Assembly: GCF_050908995.1 (NCBI RefSeq)
Contig: NC_135123.1
Coordinates: 17,236,001-17,300,000 of the forward strand
Length of the DNA: 64,000 nucleotides
Source of the DNA: Andrena cerasifolii
Taxonomy: Eukaryota; Arthropoda; Insecta; Hymenoptera; Andrenidae
Direction: 5' to 3'
Shown: positions 24,077-37,200 of the stretch, piece after piece
How the letters are laid out: the number at the start of each line of letters is the position of its first letter
How positions within the stretch are numbered: the first letter of the stretch is position 1
Position numbers and translations under genes: made by a program
The notes under the pieces: model-generated
What the model saw: only the letters and a program-made list of their open reading frames with translations
Database searches by the model: none
Told to the model about the DNA's origin: nothing

Positions 24077-25986
24077 GGCGAGGGTGACGAAGAATTGCGA
24101 GTCAGCGAATGTACGGACTGAAAGGACTAGCGGCTAATCCCATTCACAATTTTATCCATGTACGACGGGCACGGCCACTAAAAACTAAAGGAAACGGACG
24201 CACTAGCGGCGAGAGACACGATCGTAAAATCGATACACTCACGAACTCGCCTGCTTCTGCAGTGCCGTCCGTTGTAGTACGCATGCGCCGGTGACGTCAA
24301 CTCTCCCCAGGCCCGACCTTACATTTTCTCGTAGCCCCATCCTATCCAGTATCTACCTATAAGTACCATACCATCTATGCATTTCGCACCACTCAGCACA
24401 CCACTTCGCACTTCTCTTCCCACGTAACAATTTCTTAACGATCACAAAGAAAGCTACAAATAGCAACAGACCCACAATAAAACAATCCTTTAAAATTCTT
24501 TCAATTCTAACGTCGGCTACTTGCGAGTCTGTGAACTGTTTGATCTTAAAAAATCAACACGAATGAGAGAGTATGTGCAAGTTACGAAACCGTCTCAAAG
24601 AAGATTAAATCATCACGTTTTAATTAATCTCACTTCACTTTGTTAAGTTGAAACGATTGTTTTGCCGTACTAAAGGAAAGGAAAGAAAAGGAAAATAAAG
24701 AGAAAAGACATTAAAAGATATATGTATGTACACAAGTACAAAAGTTAAAAAAGTTACAAATTATCATGGATTTCACCATTTCTACGTATCGACAGTGAAG
24801 TTTTTCGTATCGTTCGGTAACGTTTGTTGGTTATTTCATTGAAAAGTGTGAACGTGTTAAGCTTCAGTTTGTAATCGTTTGTACATATTTAATATTGCTT
24901 GATGTTCGAATTTGATATTTGCCGCCGTAAATGGTCAGGGTACTTGGCGCGCCCTCGTGTGAAAACGCTTCGCCCCACGTATGTTAAGAGCACCTATGCA
25001 TATCACGAACATATCTATTTAGTGGCATGCCATTCTTTCATCGAAACCTAAAAATCTTCGGTATGTACCGGCTCGGTATGGCGCGCATAAAATAGATGTC
25101 GCTCCATCATGACATGTTTCTTGTGAAATTTTTTAAAACTTCACTTCGCACGCATTATTTTGATCATCGAATGGCAGAAATATTCAAATTGATTTTTTCT
25201 CTGTTCCAGTGAGCGGACGATTGCTTTAACTTGGTTCTAGTTGTATTTAGCGAATGATGAGAAAGCGGACCCCTACTGGTCGAGTCAAAGGAACGCCATT
25301 GTGAGCCATAACGACTGTGTCGCAGGGTAAGTTTTATCGGTCATTTTCACGTACACGTCACTTGCCGGGAAATTTTGTATCTACATCCTCGGATTTCCAT
25401 AGTTTTAATGCAAATTAACAGCCAACTTGATCGATCGTTCGTAGTTTCGGTAAAATTGCACACGCTCGTGTATCGAGATTAGCGCGAAAGTTGTCTGTGG
25501 TAGAACGGTAGGCGCCATTCTCTTAAGGGAACGTGGTGAGTTTTGTACGTCGGTTTGCTGCCTCTGCCAGAGCGCGGGATACTAGTCAACCGGCTTCCCA
25601 AACTATCATCGAAAGTACAGTCAACTAACGTTTCGGTAGGTGTCTTTACTTAACAGTTAGAAAGTCGTTTCTATTCTCTTAAAGTTCTGTTCGATCGACG
25701 AGTCGTCGATCACGTTTTTAACGCGTGATACGGTACGGTACGGTGCGGTGTGGTGCGGTACGGTACGGCACGGTACGGTACGATCTATTTAGTCTAGTGC
25801 ATTCCAGCAATTTCGAAACCACGAGTTCCCTTAACGTGTGCGATAGCGTGGCCAGTTCGTCTACCGCGATATCTAGCCAACAGTGTTATACTAATTTTAT
25901 TCTAAGCGTCACAAGTCATCAATGACGTGGAAATGACTTTGCTTGGTTAACGACTCCTTCAACAATCCTTGCCGTTGATTTTTCAG
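24077..25986. other. Intergenic region between divergent Syx1A and Ran
   Basis: Must contain the promoters of Syx1A (leftward) and Ran (rightward). A strong donor (CAGG|gtaagt, exon end about 25326) is a good candidate for the end of a Ran 5' UTR exon, spliced to the acceptor at 25986. No coding exon recognised. Confidence 0.5.
25728..25784 (+). repeat. GGTAC/GGTGC pentamer repeat
   Basis: About ten imperfect CGGTA/CGGTG pentamers in the presumed Ran 5' intron. Confidence 0.85.
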
Positions 25987-26034
25987 ATTCTCACTTTGTT
26001 ACTTGGATTAATTGTTCAAAAACAATTTATCAAA

Positions 26035-26856
26035 ATGGCACAAGAAGCCGATATGCCTACTTTCAAGTGTGTTCTGGTTGGTGACGGTGGTACTGGAAAA
26101 ACTACATTTGTAAAACGACACTTAACGGGGGAATTTGAGAAGAAATATGTCGCGACACTGGGCGTAGAGGTACATCCTTTGATCTTCCACACGAACCGAG
26201 GACCGATTAGATTCAATGTATGGGACACGGCTGGCCAAGAGAAATTCGGTGGCCTACGAGATGGTTATTACATTCAAGGACAATGTGCCGTCATTATGTT
26301 CGATGTTACGTCAAGAGTGACATACAAAAATGTACCCAACTGGCACAGAGACTTGGTGCGAGTTTGTGAAAATATACCTATTGTACTCTGTGGAAATAAA
26401 GTTGACATCAAGGATAGGAAAGTGAAAGCAAAGAGCATTGTTTTCCATAGGAAGAAGAACTTACAGGTAACAGACTGCTTTTAATATGTAACTTTCTCTT
26501 ACCATTCCATCTTAAACTTATTTTCCTCTCCCACTTGCTCCTCGATAGTATCCAGTATTATCGATCATAGTTTCTAAACTTAATGCGTTCTATTTTTCAC
26601 ATCGTGAACATAAAACCTCCACATTGGCGTCTGATTTCAGTACTATGACATCAGTGCGAAAAGTAATTACAACTTCGAGAAACCTTTCTTATGGCTAGCA
26701 CGTAAACTGATCGGAGATCCAAATCTGGAATTTGTCGCTATGCCGGCTCTTCTTCCACCCGAAGTCACCATGGATCCACAGTGGCAACAACAAATCGAGA
26801 AAGATCTCAAGGAAGCCCAGGAGACCGCGTTACCAGAGGATGACGAGGATCTTTAG
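26035..26856 (+). CDS. Ran: Ran small GTPase
   Basis: Nuclear transport GTPase that binds importins and exportins and also organises the spindle. Coding exons 26035-26466 and 26641-26856 (GT-AG, phase 0), 215 aa, the family length. P-loop GDGGTGKT (about residues 17-24), switch I region with KKYVATLGVEVHPL, switch II WDTAGQEKFGGLRDGYY, base-recognition NKVD and ISAKSNYNFEKPF. The acidic C-terminal tail ends PEDDEDL, the Ran signature that interacts with RanBP domains. Start chosen at MAQEAD; the open frame upstream of it crosses an acceptor (tgatttttcag at 25986) and is 5' UTR. The last 84 nt of coding sequence plus early 3' UTR are repeated directly downstream. Confidence 0.97.
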
Positions 26857-27064
26857 TTTGTTGAATCGGGCGTATGATCCAACCAGAGGCAAAGCGTGTT
26901 ACGTTTCTCTGCCTCTTGGTAGATCCACAGTGGCAGCAACAGATCGAGAAAGATCTCAAGGAAGCCCAGGAGACCGCGTTACCAGAGGACGACGAGGATC
27001 TTTAGTTTGTTGAATCGGGCGTATGATCCAACCAGAGGCAAAGCGTGTTACGTTTCTCTGCCTC
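26773..27064 (+). repeat. Tandem duplication of the Ran 3' end (period 149 bp)
   Basis: Copy 1 begins at 26773 in the last exon, copy 2 at 26922; both start GATCCACAGTGGCA. They share about 143 bp including the stop codon and early 3' UTR. I see only three differences, CAA/CAG twice and GAT/GAC once, all synonymous in the Ran frame. The UTR part is identical. Copy 2 lies after the functional stop, so it is untranslated unless splicing uses it. Confidence 0.93.
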
Positions 27065-27102
27065 TCTTCTTTCTTAAGTGTGAAATTCTTTGTTAAGTGT
27101 GA

Positions 27103-27108
27103 AATAAA
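27103..27108 (+). terminator. Ran polyadenylation signal
   Basis: AATAAA about 250 nt after the Ran stop and 40 nt after the duplicated block. Confidence 0.7.
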
Positions 27109-27109
27109 C

Positions 27110-29844
27110 GATTATATTTGGAACATAATATATGTTAAAGTAATACATAAGTAATATAAAATATAAACTTTAGAACAATGCTTTAGAGGAAAAACGCTGC
27201 GATGGATCGCGAATCGATGTATATGCCGGAAGTAGGCTCCGCAGCGCAGCCTATCGTCGCGAATCTCTATCATTCTTTTTTTCAAGGAATTATGATTCAC
27301 GTAGGGTAAGACATACAGATGTTGACCCCTATACAATGATTGACCCACTTCCCCAAAAAGTAGGAAATATAATATAATGCTTTTTTTTATATAATAAAAT
27401 ATATATCTATATTTCGGTGGCCCAGATATTTTTGTTCCGAATACAATTATATTTTACTAGCAAATATACCCGCGCTTCGCTTCGGGCGTAAGAGATATTA
27501 AAGACTATGAAAACACATTTCACCCCTTCTCACCACCCCCTTAGGGGTTGTTTAGGGCGAAATCCTGAAATTGGTTTTTAGGCATTTGTGTGGCCAATCT
27601 TTGTAAGTAAGAACCAAGTTGATATCTAATCTGACCTAACAGATATTAAGGAATCCGAGAAAATACATTTCACCCCTTTGGGGACGGAATTTCCAAAAAT
27701 CCTTAGTGGGCCTTTTGTACGTCATGAAATTTCATGTTTCTATATTAAACAGTTTGAGCTGGGCGTTGACGAGTCAGTCAGGACTTCTTTTATATACATG
27801 TACAGACAAACGTTGTGATCCTCTAGCATCCCCACTGTGCTGGAAACCGTCACGCAGAACAGTGGACGCCATGTAAAATAAGATGTATCTGCCCCGCTTC
27901 ACTATTTCGCTTATTACTCAGTCCCATTTAGTAATATCGAGATGATATATAGCCCAAAACCTTCCCTGGGAATTGTACTACACGTTAAAGAAAGCCGCAT
28001 CGAAATTGATCTAATAGTTCCAGTTTTGAGGGAACAGAAAAACATACGTTTCCTTTATACATACATATATATGTATGTAGAAAAGATTATGATCCACATG
28101 TTGTAAATGTATAGATAAGTCGGAAATATCACGCGGCTACTATTCTTATGAAATCGATGGAATTTGATATACAAATCGTAACGTTGTAGCCAATGATTTT
28201 CTCATATTTTCAATTAATAAGAACTGTAACTGTATACAATATGGTCCAAAGTTGCGAGAAAAAGTTATTTCACTCAAAAATGTCTATATTTTCAAATATA
28301 CAAGAGGGGTCAAGATATGTCACAAAATCTTCCTACTTCGTAGTGATTGACCAGGTCGGCGGGGGGGGGGGTAATAACTAATTTAAGGTTATGGTAGTAC
28401 TTTTACAGCGATTGACGTGCAATTCGTTATTAGTTTGTGTTATTGTTAAGTATTACTATAATTACATAATCTGTCATGATAAAATAAATTGATAAATAAT
28501 TTAAATAGAATTATTGTAAATTAAAAAATATTTACTCTGAAATAAGTTGGATTTTGTAAAATATTTTACCAAAATGTTGGATTTTTAGGTTAGGTTTTAG
28601 GTTGCCTGCTGCAGTGGGGCAACCTGTTTCTAACACTTGGGGGATAGGAGTGATTCCACGTGGTTGGATGACTGCTGAATTATTCCTTGAATATATAAAG
28701 AATGTTTTGTCCCCACGATAATGAGGACAGTTTACTACTTTCATAAGCGAAGGTGAATGCGAGTACATACATACATAATTACATGTTGAAAAGTGTATGT
28801 AGGAAGAGTGACTTTGAATCCCTTTGACCGACCGACCACACACACAGACGCGCAGTGAAGAAGTCGGCCCTTCCCAGATGCGATGCGCAATGGAGATATA
28901 AGGAATGCCTAGGAAATGCTGGCGTACCTGTGTGTGGTGGATCCGAGGGGTTGAAATTCACTCCCTGTACCAAAAAATTCCTCATGGAAATTTAATGAGC
29001 AAAATAAATTTCAGAAACGAGGAAAGCGAAACGTCTAATCGAGCGTTTCATTGTTCTGCTGAAAGCAGCTTGTACCAATGATGTATTGCATTCAATAAAT
29101 CATGACTGAACTGTTTTCAAAGTTAAAATATTTTTCAACTGCTCGCACGTGAATCTGACGTTAAACGATGGTTTCACTCTATTTATTAATCACGTTGAGG
29201 AACGCGTGAAGAGAGATAAACTTATAACGAGAGATGTTACTTAAATCTAAAAAAAAAAAACACGCACTCCACCCCTCCTGTGTACTCGAGTAATTCATGA
29301 AAATAATGCAGGAATTGGGAAATGGAGAAATCGCGAAACTCAAAAACCGAAAATCAAAACCGTTGATTTTTCACAAAGCCAGTGTTTTACTCGCGTGACT
29401 CAAACTCAAATAAGACGGTAGGTCGATCTTACCCCTCGTCCAGGATTATATAAATAGGAAGAAAAATCAGGTTGCGTTATGGACATGTGGAAACGACCAT
29501 TCCAGTGATACTACATTTAAAAAGAATAAACTGTTTTGTACGAGAACAGTTTATTAAGTGATGCATGTAAGGGATGTTTTTTTAATTGCATATGTCTAAA
29601 ATGCAGCTTGGAAATAAACATATATATATATAATGACACGTTGTTTAGTAGAATCCATCAAACACTTAAAATTAATATGCGACAATAGCTGATGGAGTCA
29701 TAGGAAAATGCATACGTATAAGAAATTTATAAAACTAACTCATTTTACAATACTACTAAATATATGTCTATTTTTCACGACTCTGTCAATGACAGCGTAA
29801 ATTGATTAGAATTAATTTCTTATGTTCGTAAGAAATGCAATACT
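27110..29844. other. Intergenic region, Ran to mitochondrial EF-Tu
   Basis: AT-rich, no gene recognised. Holds a dispersed repeat (27460-27805), a 12-base G run at about 28361, and a hairpin AATAAACTGTT/AACAGTTTATT at about 29525-29556. That hairpin presents AATAAA on both strands, the minus-strand one (29550-29555) being a plausible EF-Tu poly(A) signal. Confidence 0.45.
27460..27805 (+). repeat. Interspersed repeat, CCCGCGCTTCGC head type
   Basis: Begins ACTAGCAAATATACCCGCG, contains two CATTTCACCCCTT motifs and ends with GACGAGTCAGTCAGGACTTC. This head and tail style recurs in dispersed repeats of many insects. No ORF; class uncertain. Confidence 0.45.
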
Positions 29845-32233
29845 TTAAACTTGCACCTTCTCTTGCTTTACTTTCTTTTTACCTTCCAGAATTTGGCTTC
29901 GCTCTTCCTCTTTCAGCGGTTTCAAAAGACCCGTAATCACTCCGGTTGCCAAGGTTCTTCCTCCATCACGTAACGTAAATCGTTGTCCCTTCTCACAAAC
30001 CATTGGCCTGATTAATTTTAATACCGCCCTATAAACAGAAACCGTATCTGTTCCATATTCATTGTACAGTGCGGTGTGGTGTTGTGTTACAACAGTAGTA
30101 CCGTGTTTAACACTTACGTGAAATCTTCACCAGGCATGACTAAACCTTTATTTATCAAATTAACTTGGCTCATGACATCCCATGTTTTACAAAACATTTG
30201 AGCATGCATATGGTGATTCAGGGATTTGTTTCTACCTCCTTCTGCACTTGTCAGCATGTATATCTGACACTCGATGTGATCGTGAGCTTTGATGCTACCT
30301 GGTTTGCACATTACCATACCTCTTCTGACATCTTCTCTCTTCAAACCTCTAAGTAAAGCACCCAATTGATCTCCGGCTTCTGCTTCTTCCAGTATTTGAT
30401 GAAACATTTCTACTCCCGTTATGGTGCTCTTGATAACTTTATTGAAACCGATCAATTCACAGTCGGTGCCCTTTTTCACTTTACCACGCTCCAATCTGCC
30501 TGTAACCACTGTTCCTCTACCAGGGATCGAGTAAACATTTTCTACCGGTAGTAAGAAAGGTTTGTCCAAGTCTCTTATAGGAGTCGGAATATAGGAATCA
30601 ACGGCTTCCAATAATTTCATTATGGCATCGTGTCCTATTTCCGGCTTCTTGCCTTCTAACGCGCAAAGAGCACTGCCTTTAACGACAGGTACTTTATTTC
30701 CATCGTAACCCATTTCTGTCAACAAATCTCGTATCTCCATTTCTACCAACTCGGTCATTTCTTCGTCTGCAGCATCCACCTTTGAAAGAAGAGTACAGTT
30801 TACGTTATAAATCTGCTACCTCGACCGTTGCCATAATCTTTAGAGTTTGTTCTTAAGGGGGGACCCCACTCTGAAGCCACTAACAAAAGACGAAGTTAAG
30901 GATTTTTTTGTTCGTATAAATAAAAATACAGGTCTTGGATTTTTTATATAGTTTTAAAGCAATCTTTATTTTGCTAGAAAATTATATTTGTTATGAAAAA
31001 TTGTACAAAATGGCGGGAAACAAAATGACTTCCCGGAGCATTGCAAAAAAACTGGTCCACACTCCCGGGAATGACTGGATCATCTGAGAAGGAAATACAA
31101 AAAAGATATACGAAGACCTAGCGTAGGATTTTTTGAATATTTCAATTATTAGATTTTTTGCAAGCATTTCAGTGGAAATTTTTATGTAAAAAATTAAAGT
31201 CAATTCTTCAAAATGCTATAGTTTCCAAAATAATTCGAATTTTGCAAAAATCCTACGCTAGGTCAAAGATAATATATTCCTGTGTATATACCTTTTTTGT
31301 ATTTCGATCTCAGATGATCCAGTCATTCCCGGGAGTGTGGGTCAGCTTTTTTGCACTGCTCCGGAAAGTTATTTTATTCACCGCCATTTGGTACAATTAT
31401 TCGTAAAAAAAATATATTCCAGCAAAAATAAAAATCGCTTTAAGACTATATAAAAAAATCCGAGCCCTATATTTTTATTTATACGAACAAAAAAATCCCT
31501 AACTTATTAGTGGTTTCAGGGTGGAGTGCCCCTTTAATTACAAGAATATTTTCTGATGGAAGGATCTTACCTTGTTAATGAAAATAACAATGTGCTCGAT
31601 GCCAATTTGTTTGGCTAGAACTAAATGCTCTCTCGTTTGGGGCATAGTTCCATCTGTGGCTGCGACTACAAGAATAGCTCCGTCCATTTGCGCCGTACCA
31701 GTAATCATATTCTTAATATAATCAGAGTGTCCTGGACAATCGGTGTGACCGTAGTGGCGATTGTCCGTTTGATACTCGATGTGAGCCACATTGATAGTAA
31801 TACCACGTGCCTTCTCCTCTGGGGCATTGTCAATGTCGGTGTATTGTTTGACTTTTGCTAGTTGCTTCTCGGATAGGACTAGCAACAACGAGAACAATTG
31901 TCACGGAGACGGCGATGTTTTACGAAAGATTCCGAGGAAATACGAAGAAACGTTCGATACCTTTAGTGATAGCAGCGGTTAACGTTGTTTTTCCATGATC
32001 AACGTGACCGATGGTACCGACATTACAATGCGGTTTGTCTCTAGCGAACACTTTCTTCTCGGCGTAGAATCTTTGTGCCGTCACGCACGGTAAAAACGAT
32101 CCGGCACATAACTGACTACGAAATTGCTGGAAGAAAAATAGAGTTCAGAGATTTGGTCGAACGAATCGCGGGAATTATACTAACATCGCCTTACGTGTTT
32201 AACAAAATGCTCGATATAAAACAACTGCCTCAT
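29845..32233 (-). CDS. TUFM: Mitochondrial elongation factor Tu
   Basis: Delivers aminoacyl-tRNA to mitochondrial ribosomes as a GTP complex. Minus-strand coding exons: 32195-32233, 31961-32126, 31571-31878, 30118-30779, 29845-30028. Phases join to 452 aa, the usual size. N-terminal targeting peptide MRQLFYIEHFVKHQFRS, then FARDKPHCNVGTIGHVDHGK (G1), ARGITINVAHIEYQT (effector region), DCPGHSDYIKNMI (G3), INKVDAADEEM (G4; exon junction falls inside). Domain 2 follows with VVTGRLERGKV and domain 3 with TLRDGGRTLATGVITG. The tail is basic (KKKVKQEKVQV). An acceptor at about 32248 shows that a separate 5' UTR exon lies upstream. The third intron carries a foldback element. Confidence 0.97.
30857..31533. 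mobile_element. piggyBac-like TTAA foldback MITE in the EF-Tu intron
   Basis: TTAA on both sides (30853-30856 and 31534-31537). Ends GGGGGGACCCCACTCTGAA and, inverted, AGGGGCACTCCACCCTGAA. The two halves are inverted copies almost throughout: ATTCCCGGGAGTGTGG occurs in each sense (near 31056 and 31325), as do GGATTTTTTTGTTCG and CCTACGCTAGGTC. No ORF of substance. Confidence 0.86.
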
Positions 32234-33957
32234 CGTTTGCCTGAGTACTGAAAAAAAAAGAACCGTTAATACTTGCAATTCTATTCGATTCGAAGCATTT
32301 TACACCTTAATGGAATCGAATTGGGACACCACGATCGTATCTACTCTCGCTTTCATCCTTTTCTCCGAGAGCCAAAAACGATTCAGCCATGAAAAGGTGG
32401 AAAAGCAACGGAAACATTTTCTTCGAGCTTCGATCTACCTACCGGGATTTATAATTACTTTCCTGCAGTTAACCGCCATGGTATTTCGCAAATTTTCTTT
32501 GTACTTAACCTGTACTAGATAGAGGGATTTTCTCGCGTTCTAGCCCAACGCATGCAACAACGACGCAAGCGGCACGAGCGGGCAAAGTACCGAACCAGTT
32601 GCGTAACTTTTCTCTTTCGATACCGTTCAAGTAGGTATGTAGAATACAAGATTTGTAGAATACAGAACCGCTTGAAAAAGATACCGTATTTACCTTCCAT
32701 CCTATCTCATCCCATTCTTTCATCGGTCTCTCAGGCCGAGTCTGTCGCGATTCTTTCGGAATATCCAAGGCGCAAGAACAAGCGCCTCTAGTCTCTTATT
32801 ATACGCAGGTTGGGTCGAATTTAACGACGCGACGGTCGTTGCAAATTGCGATGGTTAATTCGTGGGGGATGACGAAATATAAAGAGAAATCTGTTGCTGA
32901 CAATGGGACGGAAAGGAGCCGCGACGTAAATACACGCGCGATATAATTAATAACCGAGGCCTAATTAATTCTAAGAGAATAACGAGCCATGGAACGGCGT
33001 TGAGCGGGAATGGGGGGTGTTATTATCGTCGTTATAGGATAATTCGCAGATACTTGGGCAGATAAAGACGCATCCATAGTGAAAGAGATAAATTAGGAGA
33101 GATAGCAAAACGTTGCAGGCATACTTTACCATCCTTTACTCTCGCATCTCGCAGCTAATCACGAGTAAAGCGGTGGTTCTATTATCATTTTCTGGCTGTC
33201 AAATGTTGAGCATATTTTTTACTAGGTTTCCACTTGCCGATGCGTATGTATTTACAGGTTTACGGGATTCCCTTTGGGGTCCTTTACCCCACATTCCAGA
33301 CCCCGTCCCTCGTCTCTTCCGTCTTCTAGCGGCTGGCTGAAACAAAAGAAGTTGGAGCTTCGCTCGACCCCCCATTTACATTCCGACGTAGTTGATCGCG
33401 CTGCTTCCTGTTCCTCGAGTTCCGCTTTCCGCTTTCCGCTTTCCGTTGCTCTTTAAGCAGTTTTCAGCGATGGTGGACAGGTCGGCTCGAGTCACGGACC
33501 GGAAATTAAGCCGTTGCATTCTCGGGGCATGCCCATATTGCCCATGGGTGAAACGGCTAGGATCGTGTCGCGTCCAAGCGGCGAGCAGAGATACCGTTTC
33601 CTCTCGCGCGACCATTCCACGTAATCACAAAGTAAGGCCGCACGCAACCGATCGAACGAGGTGGCAGCGGGGGTTGGGAGGTGAGCCAGCAAGCGACAGA
33701 GGAGGGCTTCGAGGTGACTGAGGTCGCGTCTTTGTATCTCTCGATGGAATACCAATGTATTTCGAGACGGCTAGCGCGTGAGACGAATTCTTTATTTGCC
33801 TCTTCCCTTTCCTTTTCCTTCTGTTTTCCTGCCTGAAACCGAGGGTAAAAGTTAAAAACCTGCGTAATCTCGCGCTAGAAACCTCGCCTAGGAAAGAGTA
33901 CGTCGCCCGCTGTGCAAGGGAGGACAATTTAAACGAAAAAATCGAGACCAAGACCGC

Positions 33958-33992
<35 letters not shown>

Positions 33993-34240
33993 TGGTAGAG
34001 GTGGGAGAGCGAGGGAACGCGGTTGTGTCCGCTTTTCCATCGTTCGTGCACGAGGGTCGAAAGTCGGTGGGAGCTGCTTAGTCTGCTTTCAGTCATCCAG
34101 AAGAACGCGCAAACATCGCGCACCCAAGAGTCGACCTTGTTTGCGTTGTTACCTCTAGAAACTACCCGAGTTGAGAGACACTCGCCTACTTAGGCGAAAA
34201 GAATCGAGCGGTCAGATCCAACAGCCGACAGAACAGAAAC
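32234..34240. other. Intergenic region, EF-Tu to LDLa-repeat gene
   Basis: Divergent promoters of the two neighbours. Contains only short incidental frames and a GACCGA repeat at 33948-33993. Confidence 0.5.
33948..33993 (+). repeat. (GACCGA)n hexamer repeat
   Basis: About six tandem GACCGA units, giving an artefactual Gly-Leu open frame on the minus strand. Confidence 0.9.
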
Positions 34241-37200
34241 ATGCTTGGAAATCGTGGGGCGATTTTCTTGCTGTGTTTCACGCTCAACAACTTGGTGAGT
34301 CTGGACAATCGCTTTGTCACGAACGATCTCTCCGGTTACGAGTTTCGATGGACGACGAATCGCGTAGGTCGTTGCCCTCGCCAACGCTGGGATTGCAACA
34401 GTGTTAACACTGTTAACAGTGTTAAGGCTAGCACTCGGCTAGACGGTTCGCGAAAGAAAATTATGAGTCGCGCGTTGACGGGCAACTACTTAGATAACGG
34501 TGCAGGACACGCGTATACGCGACGCGGTTGTCGCATTCTTTCGTCGCATCAGCGGCCCAGCCGTCTTCGTTATTATAGGATAGGCGCTCTTCACGGACCG
34601 CAGTTCTTCTACAATGATCGGGAGCTTCTGGCTCCTTTATCGTTTCTTCCGTGTTACTTCGCTTTGTTTGCCGCGGTTTTCCCGCGCCAAATTGCAAGGC
34701 CTTTGTCCGACGATCGTGAGAACCTTGGAGACGATCAGGAGCATGCGCGAGGCACGCGAAATGTAAAATAAGAAGACCCTGGGCACTATGGAATCACGTG
34801 CTGTCGATTCCGTTCGATTCGTTTCATTCTACAATTTTGCTAATTGATAACGAGCCGTTTGGTTCAAGAGAGAGGGAGAGATGGACCTGGTACAAGTTTC
34901 ATGAGTTTCAGCTTGCGATCTTGTGTTCGCCAATGACGAGAAGCACGAAACTAGGCGACGAGTGCACCAGAGACGAAGACTGCGAGCGGAGCGTGGTCGG
35001 TAGCTTCTGTCGTCTCGGCTATTGTCGCTGTCTACCCTACTTTGCCGGGTACAATGACACATTTTGTCTCGAGGGTGAGTATCCCCTGGCTATTCCAATG
35101 GTTCTCGCAGAGTCGAGAGAAGTATTCCTTGGTTTTTTGTGGAAGCAGCAACACTTTTGGGACAAGAGTGCCTGGTCGAGGAGCAGTGTTCCCTGAAAGT
35201 GGCCAATAGCGGGTGTTTCGGCGATGTTTGCGGTTGTAAGGAAGGATTCCTCCAATTTCGCCGGCACACATGTTTGGGTCGTAAGTCGATGTGACTTCGA
35301 TAGAAGCGGTCTGTATCTGCACACCTACCTAATGAGATATTTGTCATTAAATTTCAGCGGCGAAACTCGGCGAGGTTTGCTACGAGCACGCTCACTGTCG
35401 CCTCTGGCAGGAGAATTCTCACTGCGACTTTCTGATACCTGACCTGTTCGGTCGTTGTCAGTGCACAGCGCCAATGCGACGCGAAAAGGATATCTGTCGC
35501 CTGGATGATCTCGTCAGGCCCCCGCCCCTCTACGATCAAGCTTTAGAAGCGCAGCCGGATAGCGTCAGCGTGGAAAGCGACCAAATTCTGAGCCCCGGCG
35601 ATCGGCGGGACGAGGAGACAGGTAACTGAAACACCTCTTCGCGTCATCACCAGTGATCGCGGTCCACGCGACATGTCTACTTACGTATCTTTGCAGGCGT
35701 TGAAATTTCTTGGTTGAAAAACGACACGATTTTCACGTCGACGAACGCACCCGCTGCCCTGGTTCCGGTGAACCTTATCACCAGACCGTCCACGGACAAT
35801 AGCTACGGCGACGACGACGATTCCATCGTGGTCGAAGCGATTACCGAGTCCGCGCCAGGCAAGCTGGATGGTACCGATTCGATCGCGTGGTTGGCAGGAC
35901 CCGCGAAAACGGATCGCCACGAAACTAGCACGGCTACTGCCGTCAGTTTGGGACTGGATTGCACTTGCGACTCGGAGTGTCGGCTAGCGGACCCGTACTC
36001 TAGGTGCATCGACGGCGTTTGCGACTGTGGCTCCCGAAGGAACGCGAGCTGCTCCGCGAGGACCAGGGGGTGCGCACCTGGGACGTTTCAGTGCAGGAGC
36101 TCCGGTCACTGTATTAGCTGGTTCTTCGTCTGCGACGGGAGAGCAGATTGCGCGGACGGATCGGACGAACGGTGCACCGGGGTCGAGGCTGAATGCCCGG
36201 CACAGGCCTTCACCTGCGAAAAGAGCAAAGTTTGCGTGTCGAGGGCGCAGCTCTGCGACGGCAGTCAAGACTGTCCGCACAGCGAGGACGAGATCGGTTG
36301 CAACAACAGGCGAAGTAAGTAGGGGTAAGTAGTGGGATGAAAGGGACATTTTTCTTCAGGGCCGGATAGTAAAAAACTAAATAACCATTCGAGTTCTAAT
36401 TGGTCGCATTAGAAAGGCCAGTTCTCTGGCTATAACAGTACGCGGTCCTGTTAAGCTTCTCTCTGTATTTACATGCCTTATTTTACGCTTTCCTAAAAAG
36501 TGTGCTTTGTCCCTTTCATAAATTGGCTGTGTTTAAAGGGACATGGGTGTTTATGAATGAGACAGTGCAATAAAGCAAGGTAATATTAATATTATTCCCT
36601 TAATTATTATTTCCGCTGGTACAGAAATTGTTGTATCGATGTCGACAAGTCTACAAGTCGCCGTTTTTCTCAAGTTGCATAAACACAGTAACAAACTTTA
36701 CATTAAGCTTACGTACTTAAATAACAATGGATATTGCTTTCACGACGAACCAAACGCATAATCCTTAGATTAATACAAACTATGTTAATTAAAAGATCTT
36801 AATTGCCACCAAAATTGATCGAAAACATCTTGATGCGTGGTAAATATTCTTTTATTACCAATGTTCGGTTTATCCTAATAAGAGTGTCCCTATCATAAAT
36901 ATTACACCACTATTGAAAATCTAATCTCTACAGTTACAATATTAAGCAAAAGATTATCGAACATATGTCTTATTGTTCCTGAATAAATATCAGTCCAGAT
37001 AGGTATAGTAATAAAGAAACCAGTCATTGTTAACAGCACTCGGCAAAACGTTTCGAAAAAACATACAAAATTTTACTTTGAAGCGCGAAAAAATTCAAGC
37101 GCGCATCACCGCCGTCTATGAAATGGCAGCGACTTGCAGTTAGGCGTTTTTGGGCATGCGTCAGTGTTGCTCCAAAATGAAAATACTTTCGTCGCGGAAA

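Noticed and set aside
25969..26034. N-terminal extension of Ran (MPLIFQIL...)
   Set aside because: It crosses the acceptor at 25986 and Ran begins with MAQE-type sequences; treated as intron and 5' UTR.
26732..27013. 93-codon frame over the Ran 3' end
   Set aside because: Out of frame with Ran and produced by the duplicated block.
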